A stretch of 64,000 nucleotides of DNA from Exobacillus caeni (lineage in GTDB: Bacteria > Bacillota > Bacilli > Bacillales > Guptibacillaceae). The translations under genes were made by a program, and so were the position numbers. The stretch lies in NCBI RefSeq assembly GCF_005747095.1, contig NZ_SWLG01000009.1:113567-177566 (forward strand), in the 5' to 3' direction. Below are positions 50,088 to 59,147 of this stretch, piece by piece; within the stretch, counting starts at the first letter, position 1; every line of letters starts with the position of its first letter. The notes beneath the pieces are model-generated. The model was given only the letters and a program-made list of their open reading frames with translations, was not told the DNA's origin and searched no databases.

Positions 50088-51899
50088 TTGCCTCAGGATT
50101 TATATAAAAATATGGATGATTTACACAGGGATGAATTATTCCAGGTGAAAAATTGGATGACGCCAGGTCCTTACTCTATTAAAACGGGACAAACATTCCG
50201 GGATGCTTCTAAAATGATGGTACAGTACCATTTGAATAGCTTGCCAATTGTAGATGAAAAAGGCCGTTTCGTCGGAATGATTACCCCTGAAAAGCTTTTA
50301 AATTACTTTGCGCAGGGAAAACAGGGAGACTCCTCGATCAGCAACATACCAAAGTCAACTTTACCAACTGTAAGACCTGATGACTCTATTATTGATGTTG
50401 GTTCTCTTCCATATGATCATTTACCAGTCACACAGGATGGCGAGCTGATTGGAATTATTACAGGCAGAGATATTTTGGATGGACTCTCAAAGTATATTTA
50501 TAAACTGGAGCAACAGAAAAACTCTGCAGGGGCACTTGAGGCTATTCTGGAAAGTGCTTATGAAGGGATAGCTGTAGTTGATGAGAACGGCATCCTTCTA
50601 GAATTCAACGAAGCCTATAGCCGTTTTACAGGGATTAGCAGAGACGAGGCGATAGGAAGGCATGTGAAAGAAGTCATCGATAACACCCATCTACATGAAA
50701 CGGTGAAAAGTGGAATTCCCGAAAGAGGAGTTTTGCAGAATATCCAGGGGCACGATATGGTCGTCCATCGAATTCCGATCTGGAAGGAAGACAGGGTTGT
50801 CGGAGCAATCGGAATGCTTATTTTTGAAGGTGTGACAGAGGTCTATAAAATTTATGAAAAAATACAGAGAGACCATGGCCAAAATTCGGAGAAATCATTT
50901 TTAACGAAACAAAAGGAAAGGGACAGCAGGATCACACTTGACCAGATTATCGGTACGAGTGAGGGGATAGTCGAGGTCAAGCGACTTGCAAGAAAAGCTG
51001 CCAGAACGGCGGCAACCGTTCTGGTTACCGGCGAAAGCGGGACGGGGAAAGAGATGTTTGCAAAAAGCATTCATCATTTGAGCCCTTATTCCAATGGGCC
51101 GTTTATCAGCGTTAACTGCGGTGCCATTCCTGAACACTTATTCGAATCAGAATTGTTCGGGTATGAAGAAGGTGCTTTTACAGGGGCAAAAAAAGGAGGG
51201 AAGCCTGGCAAATTTGAATTGGCTAACAATGGGACGATCTTTTTAGATGAAATAGGGGAGATGCCTCTTGTGATGCAAACCAAGCTCCTTCGCGTTCTGC
51301 AGGAAAAGGAAGCTGAAAGGGTGGGCGGCGTAAAGAAATATAACATTAATGTAAGAGTGATCGCTGCTACCAATCGTAACCTGATGCGGATGGTGGAAGA
51401 AGGGGAGTTCCGGGAAGACCTTTTTTATCGATTAAATATTATCCAGCTCCATATCCCGCCTCTTCGGGAACGAAAGAAGGATATTCCAGTCTTATTGATT
51501 CATTATTTGAAAGAAATATGTGAGCGGTATCATGTTCAACAAAAGTTGTTCACATCTGAAGCGGTAAAGGCTTTTGTTCATCATAAGTGGAGAGGGAATA
51601 TTCGAGAGATGGTCAATACAGTGGAACAACTGGTGACACTTGTAGATGGTAAAGTGATAGACTATCATCATTTGCCAGATGTTTTGAAACAGGATGATAT
51701 CCAGAAGGAAAAGGCGAGCCGATTACCTTCATCAAAAAGTTTAATAGATGAAGCAAAATCTCTGGGCCATAAGCGGGAATCAGAATTGATTAAGGAAGCA
51801 ATAAGGAGAGCGGGAGGGAACAAGTCAAAAGCTGCTGACCTGCTGGGTATCCACCGGACAACCCTATACCAGAAGTTAAAAAAACACGGAATTTCTTAA
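50088..51899 (+). CDS. Sigma-54-dependent transcriptional activator with CBS and PAS sensor domains
   Basis: 603 residues. CBS pair at about residues 18-140 (WMTPGPYSIKTGQTF, SLPIVDEKGRFVGMITPEKLL, LPVTQDGELIGIITGRDIL); PAS at 150-260; AAA+ domain with Walker A GESGTGKE near 314 and GAFTGA near 364, the sigma-54 contact loop; Fis-type HTH NKSKAADLLGIHRTTLYQKL at the end. Similar in layout to BkdR/RocR-class activators of SigL. TTG 50088 follows GGAGGGG and is preferred over ATG 50070, which has no RBS. Directly upstream of a perfect -24/-12 promoter. Confidence 0.93.
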   Translation: MPQDLYKNMDDLHRDELFQVKNWMTPGPYSIKTGQTFRDASKMMVQYHLNSLPIVDEKGRFVGMITPEKLLNYFAQGKQGDSSISNIPKSTLPTVRPDDSIIDVGSLPYDHLPVTQDGELIGIITGRDILDGLSKYIYKLEQQKNSAGALEAILESAYEGIAVVDENGILLEFNEAYSRFTGISRDEAIGRHVKEVIDNTHLHETVKSGIPERGVLQNIQGHDMVVHRIPIWKEDRVVGAIGMLIFEGVTEVYKIYEKIQRDHGQNSEKSFLTKQKERDSRITLDQIIGTSEGIVEVKRLARKAARTAATVLVTGESGTGKEMFAKSIHHLSPYSNGPFISVNCGAIPEHLFESELFGYEEGAFTGAKKGGKPGKFELANNGTIFLDEIGEMPLVMQTKLLRVLQEKEAERVGGVKKYNINVRVIAATNRNLMRMVEEGEFREDLFYRLNIIQLHIPPLRERKKDIPVLLIHYLKEICERYHVQQKLFTSEAVKAFVHHKWRGNIREMVNTVEQLVTLVDGKVIDYHHLPDVLKQDDIQKEKASRLPSSKSLIDEAKSLGHKRESELIKEAIRRAGGNKSKAADLLGIHRTTLYQKLKKHGIS

Positions 51900-51903
51900 A
51901 AAA

Positions 51904-51956
51904 AGTGTAGTGGTCAATCTACAAAAAAACTACATATGTAGTGTAGCGGCTACACT
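51904..51956. promoter_or_regulatory. Upstream activating sequences of the sigma-54 promoter
   Basis: AGTGTAGC-g-GCTACACT (51940-51956), a perfect 17-base palindrome; overlapping CTACATATGTAG (51930-51941); and a looser TGTAG...CTACA pair starting 51904 (AGTGTAG). They sit about 70-115 bases upstream of the expected start, the usual place for NtrC-type enhancers. Confidence 0.75.
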
Positions 51957-51995
51957 CTGGATGCTACAAAACACTGATTATAAGCGGATTCAAAG

Positions 51996-52012
51996 TTGGC
52001 ACACTTCTTGCA
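51996..52012 (+). promoter_or_regulatory. Sigma-54 (SigL) -24/-12 promoter
   Basis: TTGGCAC-acttc-TTGCA, an exact match to the TTGGCAC-N5-TTGCW consensus, 42 bases before the Fe-alcohol dehydrogenase ATG. Confidence 0.92.
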
Positions 52013-52053
52013 AACAAATAAAGTGACAGATTTTAAAAGGGGTGGAATGTTCA

Positions 52054-53250
52054 ATGGAGAATTCAGGAGTTTTCCGTGTGCCTGAAGCGATCTTCTATGG
52101 AAGGGGCTCACTTGAAAAGGTTGGGCCAGAAGCGGCACTAAGAGGGAAAAAAGCGTTAATAATCAGTGATAAAATCATGGACCAGCTCGGATATGTCAAT
52201 GAATGCCTGACCCATCTTGAGAAAGAAGGGGTGCAACATGAAGTTTATCTAGGAGTAGCATCAGAGCCGACCGATGTGTATGTTGCAGAAGCATTGGAAC
52301 TTTTCCAGAATCAACAGTGCGACATCGTGGTCTCTGTTGGAGGCGGAAGCTGTATTGACACGGCTAAAGCGATCGCAGCCCTGGCGACTAACGGAGGATT
52401 TATAGGTGATTATATGGGTGGGGAAAAACTGGCTAACAATGCTCCAGTCCCGCACATTGCGCTACCAACAACAGCAGGAACGGGTTCTGAGGCAACAGAC
52501 GTAACCGTCATCACAAATTCGTCCAATGATGTCAAAATGATGATCAAGCAGCCTGCCTTTATGCCAAGTGTAGCCATTGTGGACCCATTGTTGATTGTTT
52601 CTTCTCCCAAAAGTGTAACTTCTGCAACAGGAGTAGATGCGCTGAGCCATGCGGTTGAAGCCTATCTTTCACAAAAAGCTCATCCGATGACAGACGTAAT
52701 GGCTGTATCGGCTATGAAGCTAATCATTAAGAATATTTTAACCGCTTACAATGATGGTGAGAATATTGACGCTCGGGAGGAAATGAGTCTAGGATCACTT
52801 AAGGCAGGCATGGCGTTTTCAAATGCTTCCGTTTGTCTGGTCCATGGAATGAGCCGGCCGATCGGGGCACTGTTCCATGTTCCGCATGGAATCTCTAACG
52901 CTATGCTTTTACCGGCGGTTTTAGAGTTCAGTAAAGAAGCATGCATCGATCGGTTAGCCGATATCGGCAGAATTTTTGAACCGGATAATAACAGTCTTTC
53001 CAACGAAGAAGCAGCTGATGTTGCAGTAACGTCTATCAAGAACCTTTGTCAAAAGCTAAATATTCCTAACTTAAGAGATTATGGTATTGACCGGGAGGCG
53101 TTTCAAGCTGCTGTTGAAAAAATGGCAGCGGACGCGATTGATAGCGGAAGCCCTGGCAATAACCCGAGAGTGCCGAATCATAACGAACTGACAGAGCTTT
53201 ACCATGTTTGCTATGATTATCAATTTTCCTCTGAAACAGAGAAAGTATAA
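52054..53250 (+). CDS. Iron-containing (group III) alcohol dehydrogenase
   Basis: 398 residues. NAD-binding VVSVGGGSCIDTAKAIA; PTTAGTGSEATDVTVI; metal ligands in GVDALSHAVEAY (Asp, His) and VHGMSRPIGALFHVPHG (two His). Family members include 3-hydroxypropionate, 4-hydroxybutyrate, lactaldehyde and sulfoacetaldehyde-type oxidoreductases. With the CoA-acylating semialdehyde dehydrogenase downstream, a hydroxyacid-to-semialdehyde reaction is the likely one (inference). ATG 52054 lies about 10 bases after GGGGTGG. First gene of the SigL-dependent operon. Confidence 0.9.
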   Translation: MENSGVFRVPEAIFYGRGSLEKVGPEAALRGKKALIISDKIMDQLGYVNECLTHLEKEGVQHEVYLGVASEPTDVYVAEALELFQNQQCDIVVSVGGGSCIDTAKAIAALATNGGFIGDYMGGEKLANNAPVPHIALPTTAGTGSEATDVTVITNSSNDVKMMIKQPAFMPSVAIVDPLLIVSSPKSVTSATGVDALSHAVEAYLSQKAHPMTDVMAVSAMKLIIKNILTAYNDGENIDAREEMSLGSLKAGMAFSNASVCLVHGMSRPIGALFHVPHGISNAMLLPAVLEFSKEACIDRLADIGRIFEPDNNSLSNEEAADVAVTSIKNLCQKLNIPNLRDYGIDREAFQAAVEKMAADAIDSGSPGNNPRVPNHNELTELYHVCYDYQFSSETEKV

Positions 53251-53273
53251 AAGGGACAGGGGGGAATGACAAT

Positions 53274-54629
53274 ATGATCGGAATGCTAGGGTTAATCGCT
53301 TCGTTGCTTCTATTAATGTATCTAACGATGAAAGGCATCAATATTATAGTCGCAGCCATCATCAGTGCAATCGTAGTTGCACTTACCGGAGGGCTGAATC
53401 TTGAAACTGCCTTAACAGAGCATTATATGACAGGTTTCACAAACTATTTTTATTCCTGGTTCTTAATCTTTTTACTGGGAGCAATTTTTGGGAAAATAAT
53501 GCAGGTAACAAAAGCTGCTGATAGTATTGCTAATTGGGTAAAAGACACTCTTGGGCCTTCGAGGGCTGTATTCGCGGTTGTAGCTGCAGCTGCGATTATG
53601 ACATATGGCGGAGTGAGCCTGTTCGTTGTAGGGTTCGCTGTTTATCCGATTGCTGTATCGCTTTTTAAGCTTGCAAATCTGCCGCACCGTTTTATCCCGG
53701 CGGCTTTAGTGTTCGGATCAATATCCTTTACGATGACAGCGCCAGGTTCTCCAGAGATTCAAAACTTGATACCGACAGAATTTTTCGGTACGAAGCCAAC
53801 TGCAGGCGGGTTTATCGGCGTTTTAATGGCACTGGTCATCATGGTCATTGGCAGCTTGCTGCTCAGCAGGATGGTGAAAAAAGCAGTCCAAAACGGAGAA
53901 ACATTTTCATTGCCTAATAAGTCCTCGAATGTGGCAGCCGATGAAACTGCTGCTGCCCTCGAAGCCGAGGTGATGATGCAACGGCCAGCAACAGAACCAA
54001 AGGGGAAAGAATATCCACATATTATACTGGCGATTTTACCGTTAATGACCGTTATAGCAATGTTAAACACAATTGCCAATTTCACTTCTTCTACGGCCGC
54101 TGCCCTGGTTTCATTATTCAGCGGAATCGTTCTGGCGTGTGTTTTAATGTTCAAATATTTAGTTGGATTCTGGGAAGCACTTGCAAAAGGTTCTCAGGAT
54201 GCTTTAGTGGCCGCAGCAAATACATGTGCGGTAGTAGGATTCGGGAGTGTTGCAGCCCAGGTAGCCGCTTTTGATACATTTGTAGATGCGCTGGTTAATA
54301 TTCCGGGACCGCCGTTAATGGGATTAGCCATAGCTGTTACTTTAATATGCGGTATTACTGGCTCTGCTTCAGGTGGCCTTGGGATCGCGCTGCCAATCCT
54401 GGCGCCGATGTATATGGCTCAAGGTCTGGATCCGGGAGCTATGCACAGGATCTCGGCACTTGCATCAGGCGGACTTGATTCACTGCCGCATAACGGCTAT
54501 GTCGTAACAACCATCAGAGCTATCTGTGGTGAAACCCATAAACGGTCATATGGACCGATCTTTATTCTTAGTGTAGCAATGCCGACTATTGTGTTAGTCC
54601 TTGCAGTTATCTTATATTCCATTTTCTAA
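53274..54629 (+). CDS. GntP-family permease 2
   Basis: 451 residues, multi-spanning. Blocks YGGVSLFVVGFAVYPIAVSLF, APGSPEIQNLIPTEFFG and GITGSASGGLGIALPILAP align with permease 1 throughout, but the central hydrophilic loop is longer (NKSSNVAADETAAALEAEVM, ~20 residues). Uptake of the substrate of this operon is the obvious role. ATG after a GGGGGGAATGACAAT leader, 23 bases from the previous stop. Confidence 0.88.
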   Translation: MIGMLGLIASLLLLMYLTMKGINIIVAAIISAIVVALTGGLNLETALTEHYMTGFTNYFYSWFLIFLLGAIFGKIMQVTKAADSIANWVKDTLGPSRAVFAVVAAAAIMTYGGVSLFVVGFAVYPIAVSLFKLANLPHRFIPAALVFGSISFTMTAPGSPEIQNLIPTEFFGTKPTAGGFIGVLMALVIMVIGSLLLSRMVKKAVQNGETFSLPNKSSNVAADETAAALEAEVMMQRPATEPKGKEYPHIILAILPLMTVIAMLNTIANFTSSTAAALVSLFSGIVLACVLMFKYLVGFWEALAKGSQDALVAAANTCAVVGFGSVAAQVAAFDTFVDALVNIPGPPLMGLAIAVTLICGITGSASGGLGIALPILAPMYMAQGLDPGAMHRISALASGGLDSLPHNGYVVTTIRAICGETHKRSYGPIFILSVAMPTIVLVLAVILYSIF

Positions 54630-54650
54630 TCATGAGAGGAGATTTTAATT

Positions 54651-56108
54651 ATGACTACGACAGCAACGAAAGTATTGAAAAACTTTATTAACGGTGAATG
54701 GGTGGATGCCAATACAGATAAGTTCGAAGCGGTACCAAACCCTGCAACTGGAGAAGAGCTTGCACGCACGCCGATTTCAACTCGTGAAGATGTTGATAAC
54801 GCAGTTAACGCAGCAAAAGAAGCGTTTAAAACATGGAGCAAAACTCCAGTTCCGAAAAGAGCTAGAATTCTGTTTAAATACCAGCAGTTATTAGTAGAAA
54901 ACTGGGAAGAGCTTGCAAGATTGATCACTCAGGAAAACGGTAAGAACTTTAAAGAAGCCTATGGTGAGGTGCAACGTGGGATTGAATGTGTGGAGTTTGC
55001 AGCTGGTGCGCCATCCCTAATGATGGGTAAACAACTTCCAGACATTGCTACCAACATTGAATCAGGAATGTACCGTTATCCTGTCGGTGTAATCGGCGGT
55101 ATTACTCCGTTTAACTTCCCGATGATGGTTCCATGCTGGATGTTCCCGCTCGCTATTGCATGTGGCAACACATTTGTATTGAAGCCATCTGAAAGAACAC
55201 CGATCCTTGCTAATCGCCTCGCTGAGCTTTTTGTAGAAGCGGGTCTTCCAGCAGGTGTGTTCAATATCGTTCATGGTGCCCATGATGTCGTAAATAGCCT
55301 CATTGATCATGAAGATGTTCCAGCTATTTCATTCGTTGGTTCTCAACCTGTTGCAGAGTATATCTACAAATCAGCGACAGCAAACGGAAAACGTGTCCAG
55401 GCTCTTGCTGGAGCGAAAAACCATTCTATCGTATTGTCAGATGCGGATATGGATAGTGCTGTAAAAGAAATAATCGCGGCTGCTTACGGGTCTGCAGGAG
55501 AAAGATGTATGGCTTGTTCCGTTGTAGTTGCGGTTGACTCCATCGCAGATGATCTAGTGGAAAAACTTAACGAAAAAGCAAGTGAGCTGTCGATTGGTAA
55601 CGGTCTGGATGAAGATGTATTCCTCGGACCTGTCATCCGCCAGGAAAACAAGGACCGTACAAGCAGCTATATTGAAATCGGAGAAAAAGAAGGGGCGACG
55701 CTTGTCCGAGATGGCCGTAAAGATGAAGCTTACCATGAAAAAGGATATTTCGTTGGGCCAACGATTTTTGACAACGTAGATCCGTCCATGAAGATCTGGA
55801 AAGAAGAGATCTTTGCACCTGTCCTTTCCGTTGTACGTGTAAAAGATCTTGAAGAAGCGATTGAGCTTACGAACAAATCGGACTTCGGAAACGGTGCATG
55901 CCTGTTCACGGACAGTGGAAGCAGCGTCCGTTACTTCAGAGAAAACATCGAAGTGGGAATGCTTGGTGTCAACATCGGTGTACCAGCACCAATGGCCTTC
56001 TTCCCATTCTCCGGATGGAAAAATTCGTTCTATGGAGACCTTCATGCCAACGGAACTGATGGAGTTGAATTCTACACAAGAAGGAAAATGCTAACTGCTC
56101 GCTGGTAA
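54651..56108 (+). CDS. CoA-acylating methylmalonate/malonate-semialdehyde dehydrogenase
   Basis: 485 residues, ALDH6 family. Converts malonate or methylmalonate semialdehyde to acetyl- or propionyl-CoA with loss of CO2. Catalytic Cys286 in [10 protein letters not shown], the family-specific [21 protein letters not shown], and R109 in [15 protein letters not shown], near where substrate-carboxylate arginines occur in IolA. No inositol or valine genes are near. Last gene of the SigL-dependent operon; ends at a strong terminator. Confidence 0.9.
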   Translation: MTTTATKVLKNFINGEWVDANTDKFEAVPNPATGEELARTPISTREDVDNAVNAAKEAFKTWSKTPVPKRARILFKYQQLLVENWEELARLITQENGKNFKEAYGEVQRGIECVEFAAGAPSLMMGKQLPDIATNIESGMYRYPVGVIGGITPFNFPMMVPCWMFPLAIACGNTFVLKPSERTPILANRLAELFVEAGLPAGVFNIVHGAHDVVNSLIDHEDVPAISFVGSQPVAEYIYKSATANGKRVQALAGAKNHSIVLSDADMDSAVKEIIAAAYGSAGERCMACSVVVAVDSIADDLVEKLNEKASELSIGNGLDEDVFLGPVIRQENKDRTSSYIEIGEKEGATLVRDGRKDEAYHEKGYFVGPTIFDNVDPSMKIWKEEIFAPVLSVVRVKDLEEAIELTNKSDFGNGACLFTDSGSSVRYFRENIEVGMLGVNIGVPAPMAFFPFSGWKNSFYGDLHANGTDGVEFYTRRKMLTARW

Positions 56109-56121
56109 AAATAAACATACA

Positions 56122-56155
56122 AAAATGAGAAGTGCTCAGCACTTCTCATTTTTTG
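56122..56155 (+). terminator. Intrinsic terminator of the SigL-dependent operon
   Basis: AATGAGAAGTGC-TCA-GCACTTCTCATT then TTTT, perfect 12-bp stem. Confidence 0.92.
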
Positions 56156-56235
56156 TTGGTATTTATATTTCTCAAAAACTGCAAAAAAGCCAGACATCTT
56201 ATGTAACTATTACTAAACGTAAAAGAGTTACTATT

Positions 56236-56419
56236 AAAGGACATCTGTTCCGTTATTCGAGCCAAAAGTAAAGTTATAAAAAAAATAAGGACATTGATTC
56301 CGTTATTTACCCTATCAACGTCCAGTTTGATATGATTTTAAGTAAATAGCGGAACGTATGTCCTATAATTCTTCAAATTGATGTTTAAAAGACAAATAGA
56401 GGACTCAATGTCCGATAAA
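56236..56419. repeat. Four-unit palindromic repeat, copy B
   Basis: Units: GGACATCTGTTCCGTTATT (56238-56258), GGACATTGATTCCGTTATTT (56287-56309), inverted AAATAGCGGAACGTATGTCC (56343-56368) and AAATAGAGGACTCAATGTCC (56393-56419). It marks the right edge of the island. Confidence 0.85.
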
Positions 56420-56487
56420 ATAATTATTCGCTTTTTTTCTTCAGAGTTCTCGGAACTGCTTAATCCTTTAAGGTCAGCTTTTACAAG

Positions 56488-56751
56488 TTACCTTCCGTAC
56501 TTTTTCTCTGTGTATTCCTCGATCATGTCCTTTGTTACATGCTTCCTTGGTGGGACGACACCTTCGCGAGCAAGCTCGTTGATCTCTGTTGTGACATCAT
56601 TAATCTCATCTACTGAAATAGGTTCGTTCTCACGGCATCTTTTCACCGCTTCATCAATCAGTTCTTCTCTTTTTTGATCGAGCTTCACAAACATTCTGAC
56701 GATCCTGTTCTTTTGGTCCAGATGGTTGCTTATATCTTTGTGTACACTCAT
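56488..56751 (-). CDS. DUF2533 family small protein (YpbS-like)
   Basis: 87 residues, soluble and highly charged: SVHKDISNHLDQKNRIVRMFVKLDQKREELIDEAVKRC, then DVTTEINELAREGVVPPRKHVTKDMIEEY. This pattern is the DUF2533/YpbS family known from Bacillaceae, function unknown. ATG with GGAGG at nine bases. Divergent from mntP and located just outside the island. Confidence 0.75.
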   Translation of the reverse strand: MSVHKDISNHLDQKNRIVRMFVKLDQKREELIDEAVKRCRENEPISVDEINDVTTEINELAREGVVPPRKHVTKDMIEEYTEKKYGR

Positions 56752-56916
56752 AGTTCGGGCCTCCAGCTCTATATTTTTTGAAAAATTTGTTTGAAAAAAA
56801 AGGTGTACTGTACGATTCCTTAATTAAGACAATCTTAAACTATTATTGCCTCTTTCATGTCTAATTTCAAGTGGACTTGCATAAAGTGGAGTAGCAAGTC
56901 CTCAGGAGGAGATGGC

Positions 56917-57471
56917 ATGGAAGCAATCGCATTAGTCGGTGAATTGATCACATTAAGCATTATGGCGTTTGCGCTTGGAATGGATGCATTTTCTGTTGGC
57001 CTGGGCATGGGGATGCTCCCGCTAAGGCTTAAACAAATTGCCAAAATCGGTGTTGTTATCGGCCTTTTTCATATGTTGATGCCATTGGGGGGAATGCTCA
57101 TCGGCCATTTTATTTCAGAGTATTTCGGGGCGATCGCAACACTTGTAGGCGGTACCTTGTTATTATTATTAGGATTCCAGATGATCGTCTCCTCCTTTGA
57201 TAAAAACGAGGAGCCTTTTGTTACACCGGTCGGTTTCGGGATGTTGGTGTTTGCTGTAAGCGTAAGCCTCGATAGCTTTTCAGTAGGTCTGAGCCTCGGG
57301 ATTTATGGAGCCAGGATGCTGCTTACAATCTGCTTGTTTGGCTTTTTTAGTATGATTTTAACATGGGCAGGCCTTTTGATGGGCAGAAAATTTCAACACT
57401 GGCTTGGCTCATACAGTGAACTTCTGGGCGGAAGCATCTTACTCGGATTCGGTATTAAGCTATTGATATAA
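56917..57471 (+). CDS. mntP: Manganese efflux pump MntP
   Basis: 184 residues, six transmembrane helices in two repeats, each with the conserved aspartate helix: [16 protein letters not shown] and [14 protein letters not shown]. Exports excess Mn2+. Homologue of B. subtilis ywlD, which directly follows ywlC there; here the 11.7-kb island and a DUF2533 gene lie between them. ATG 56917 follows AGGAGGAGATGGC. No yybP-ykoY riboswitch is recognisable upstream. The stop is four bases from the mscL stop. Confidence 0.92.
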   Translation: MEAIALVGELITLSIMAFALGMDAFSVGLGMGMLPLRLKQIAKIGVVIGLFHMLMPLGGMLIGHFISEYFGAIATLVGGTLLLLLGFQMIVSSFDKNEEPFVTPVGFGMLVFAVSVSLDSFSVGLSLGIYGARMLLTICLFGFFSMILTWAGLLMGRKFQHWLGSYSELLGGSILLGFGIKLLI

Positions 57472-57475
57472 AATA

Positions 57476-57928
57476 TTACTCTTCGGGAACCGGCGCCTGC
57501 TGTGGAAGGTGGGAAGTACATTCCGGACAGCGGACGGCATCCTCTGGAATTGAGGACAGGCAAAACGGGCAATCCTTTTCAGCAGGTGCTTCTTCTTCGT
57601 TGTGATAGACCTTTTTCCATTGTTTGACGAGAAAATAAATAACGAGTGCGATAATAAAAAAGTCGATTACATTATTGATGAATTGCCCGTAATTGATCGT
57701 AGGTGCTCCAGCTTCTTTTGCCTGGGCGAGTGAATCGTAGTGTGTATCTGTCAGGTTGATGTACAGCTTGCTGAAGTCTACTTTTCCAAGCAATAGTCCG
57801 ATCGGCGGCATGATGATGTCTTCTACGAGGGAGTCAACGATTTTTCCAAAAGCTGTACCGATCACGACTGCGACTGCGAGGTCAACGATGTTTCCTCTAT
57901 TGGTGAAATTTTTGAATCCTTTAAGCAT
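57476..57928 (-). CDS. mscL: Large-conductance mechanosensitive channel with C-terminal zinc ribbon
   Basis: 150 residues. Standard MscL core: amphipathic start MLKGFKNFTNRGNIVDLAVAV, TM1 GTAFGKIVDSLVEDIIMPPIG, periplasmic loop, TM2 VIDFFIIALVIYFLVKQW. Instead of ending in the usual helix bundle it continues with CPFCLSSIPEDAVRCPECTS, a CxxC...CxxC zinc-ribbon. Releases solutes on hypo-osmotic shock. ATG follows AAAGGAGCCCTTAAC. Convergent with mntP; repeat copy R5 lies upstream in the same direction. Confidence 0.94.
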   Translation of the reverse strand: MLKGFKNFTNRGNIVDLAVAVVIGTAFGKIVDSLVEDIIMPPIGLLLGKVDFSKLYINLTDTHYDSLAQAKEAGAPTINYGQFINNVIDFFIIALVIYFLVKQWKKVYHNEEEAPAEKDCPFCLSSIPEDAVRCPECTSHLPQQAPVPEE

Positions 57929-58002
57929 GTTAAGGGCTCCTTTCAGGCGGTATTATTTTAATACCTCTAGGAGCTAGAGTTTAAAACTATATTGGTCATT
58001 TT

Positions 58003-58155
58003 TGCTCTCCAGGCGGCTCGTTTAGTTTTCGGCTTCTTACATGCGAGCATGACGCTTCCGAAAGCTAAACGAGCCTTGTCGCTGGCGCTCTTATAAAAAA
58101 GATTTGGCAATCTTTTTTTTGGGGAGAGCAAAGATGTGTCGCTTTGTGGTCTTAT
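58003..58155 (-). repeat. Structured intergenic element, copy R5
   Basis: On the minus strand: TAAGACCACAAAGCGACAC, outer helix TGCTCTCC/GGAGAGCA, hairpin AAAAAAGATT-GCCA-AATCTTTTTT, inner helix GGCTCGTTTAGCTTTCGG pairing with CCGAAAACTAAACGAGCC, apical CATG-CTCG-CATG. 74 bases before mscL, same direction as hflKC and mscL. Confidence 0.88.
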
Positions 58156-58174
58156 TTTTTTAAAACTTTAATAA

Positions 58175-58209
58175 CAATAAAAGCGCCCTCCGATGTCGAG
58201 GACGCTTTT
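58175..58209 (-). terminator. Intrinsic terminator of hflKC
   Basis: Minus strand AAAAGCG-T-CCTC-GACATCG-GAGG-G-CGCTTTT followed by ATTGTTATT. Confidence 0.8.
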
Positions 58210-58211
58210 GC

Positions 58212-59147
58212 TTATTCTGTGTAGCCCATGAGCAGTTTTGCGTATGGGGAGTTTGCTGGCAGCATGATGACTGTTTCATCGTTGATCGTTGTTCTGTAGG
58301 ATTCGAGTGTCCGATAGAGATCGTAGAACTGCGGATCCTGGCTGAACGCTTTGTTATAGATTTTTGCTGCTTCTCCTTCACCCTGTGCTTTTATGACTTC
58401 AGCATCTGCGCTTGCTTTTGCCATGATGGTTTCGACGTTTCGGTCTGTCTCTGCCTTGATCCGGTTTGCTTCAGCTAACCCTTTTGATAAGTACTCCTGG
58501 GCTTTTGATTGGCGTTCAGAAATCATCCGAGTGAAGACGGATTGTTCGTTCGCGTCAGGCAGGTCGGTTCGTTTCATCCGCACATCGGTAAGCACAACGC
58601 CGTATGAATCTCGTTCAAGCAGTTTGTTCACTTTTTCCCTCACCCGGTCGTTCAGGCTTCCGCGAGAAGATTTTTCATCATTAATAATTTCTTCATACTC
58701 CAGGTTACCAAGCTCAGAGCGGATAATGGAGAAGATGAATTCCCCCATCTTTGCTTCGGCGTTCTCTATTGTACGTGCATTTTGAATCATATCTTCAGGA
58801 TTGTTAACTTTCCAAACGGCATAATTGTCTACGATCATCCGTTTTTTATCTTTCGTTGTCACTTCTTCTGCTGCTACGTCATAGAGCATCTGGTATTTCG
58901 GAAGTGTCGTCGTAGATTGGATATACGGGATCTTGAACTTAATTCCCGGTGAGTTTTCGATGCTTACGACATCCCCAAACTGGCGGACGACCTTGTACTC
59001 GCCTTCTTTTACAATAAACATGCTTCCAAAGATTGCGCCAAGAAGGAGAAGAAGCAGGATAATGACAATACCGCCTTTATAAACGGTTCGAAAGTTGATC
59101 TTCTTCATTTTTTCTTCGATCGGGGTCACATTGTTATAATTATCCAT
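58212..59147 (-). CDS. hflC: Membrane protease modulator HflC (SPFH/prohibitin family)
   Basis: 311 residues. One N-terminal membrane helix (GGIVIILLLLLLGAIFGSMF), then the SPFH domain (EGEYKVVRQFGDVVSIENSPGIKFKIPY) and a coiled-coil region (residues 200-290). Forms a membrane complex with HflK that modulates FtsH proteolysis. ATG 59147 overlaps the hflK stop by 8 bases, translational coupling; RBS GGAAGTGAG sits inside hflK. A GTG nine bases upstream is an alternative. Confidence 0.88.
   Translation of the reverse strand: MDNYNNVTPIEEKMKKINFRTVYKGGIVIILLLLLLGAIFGSMFIVKEGEYKVVRQFGDVVSIENSPGIKFKIPYIQSTTTLPKYQMLYDVAAEEVTTKDKKRMIVDNYAVWKVNNPEDMIQNARTIENAEAKMGEFIFSIIRSELGNLEYEEIINDEKSSRGSLNDRVREKVNKLLERDSYGVVLTDVRMKRTDLPDANEQSVFTRMISERQSKAQEYLSKGLAEANRIKAETDRNVETIMAKASADAEVIKAQGEGEAAKIYNKAFSQDPQFYDLYRTLESYRTTINDETVIMLPANSPYAKLLMGYTE

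Noticed and set aside
56752..56916. yybP-ykoY manganese riboswitch before mntP
   Set aside because: The conserved loop sequences of that riboswitch are not visible in the 165 bases between the DUF2533 gene and mntP.
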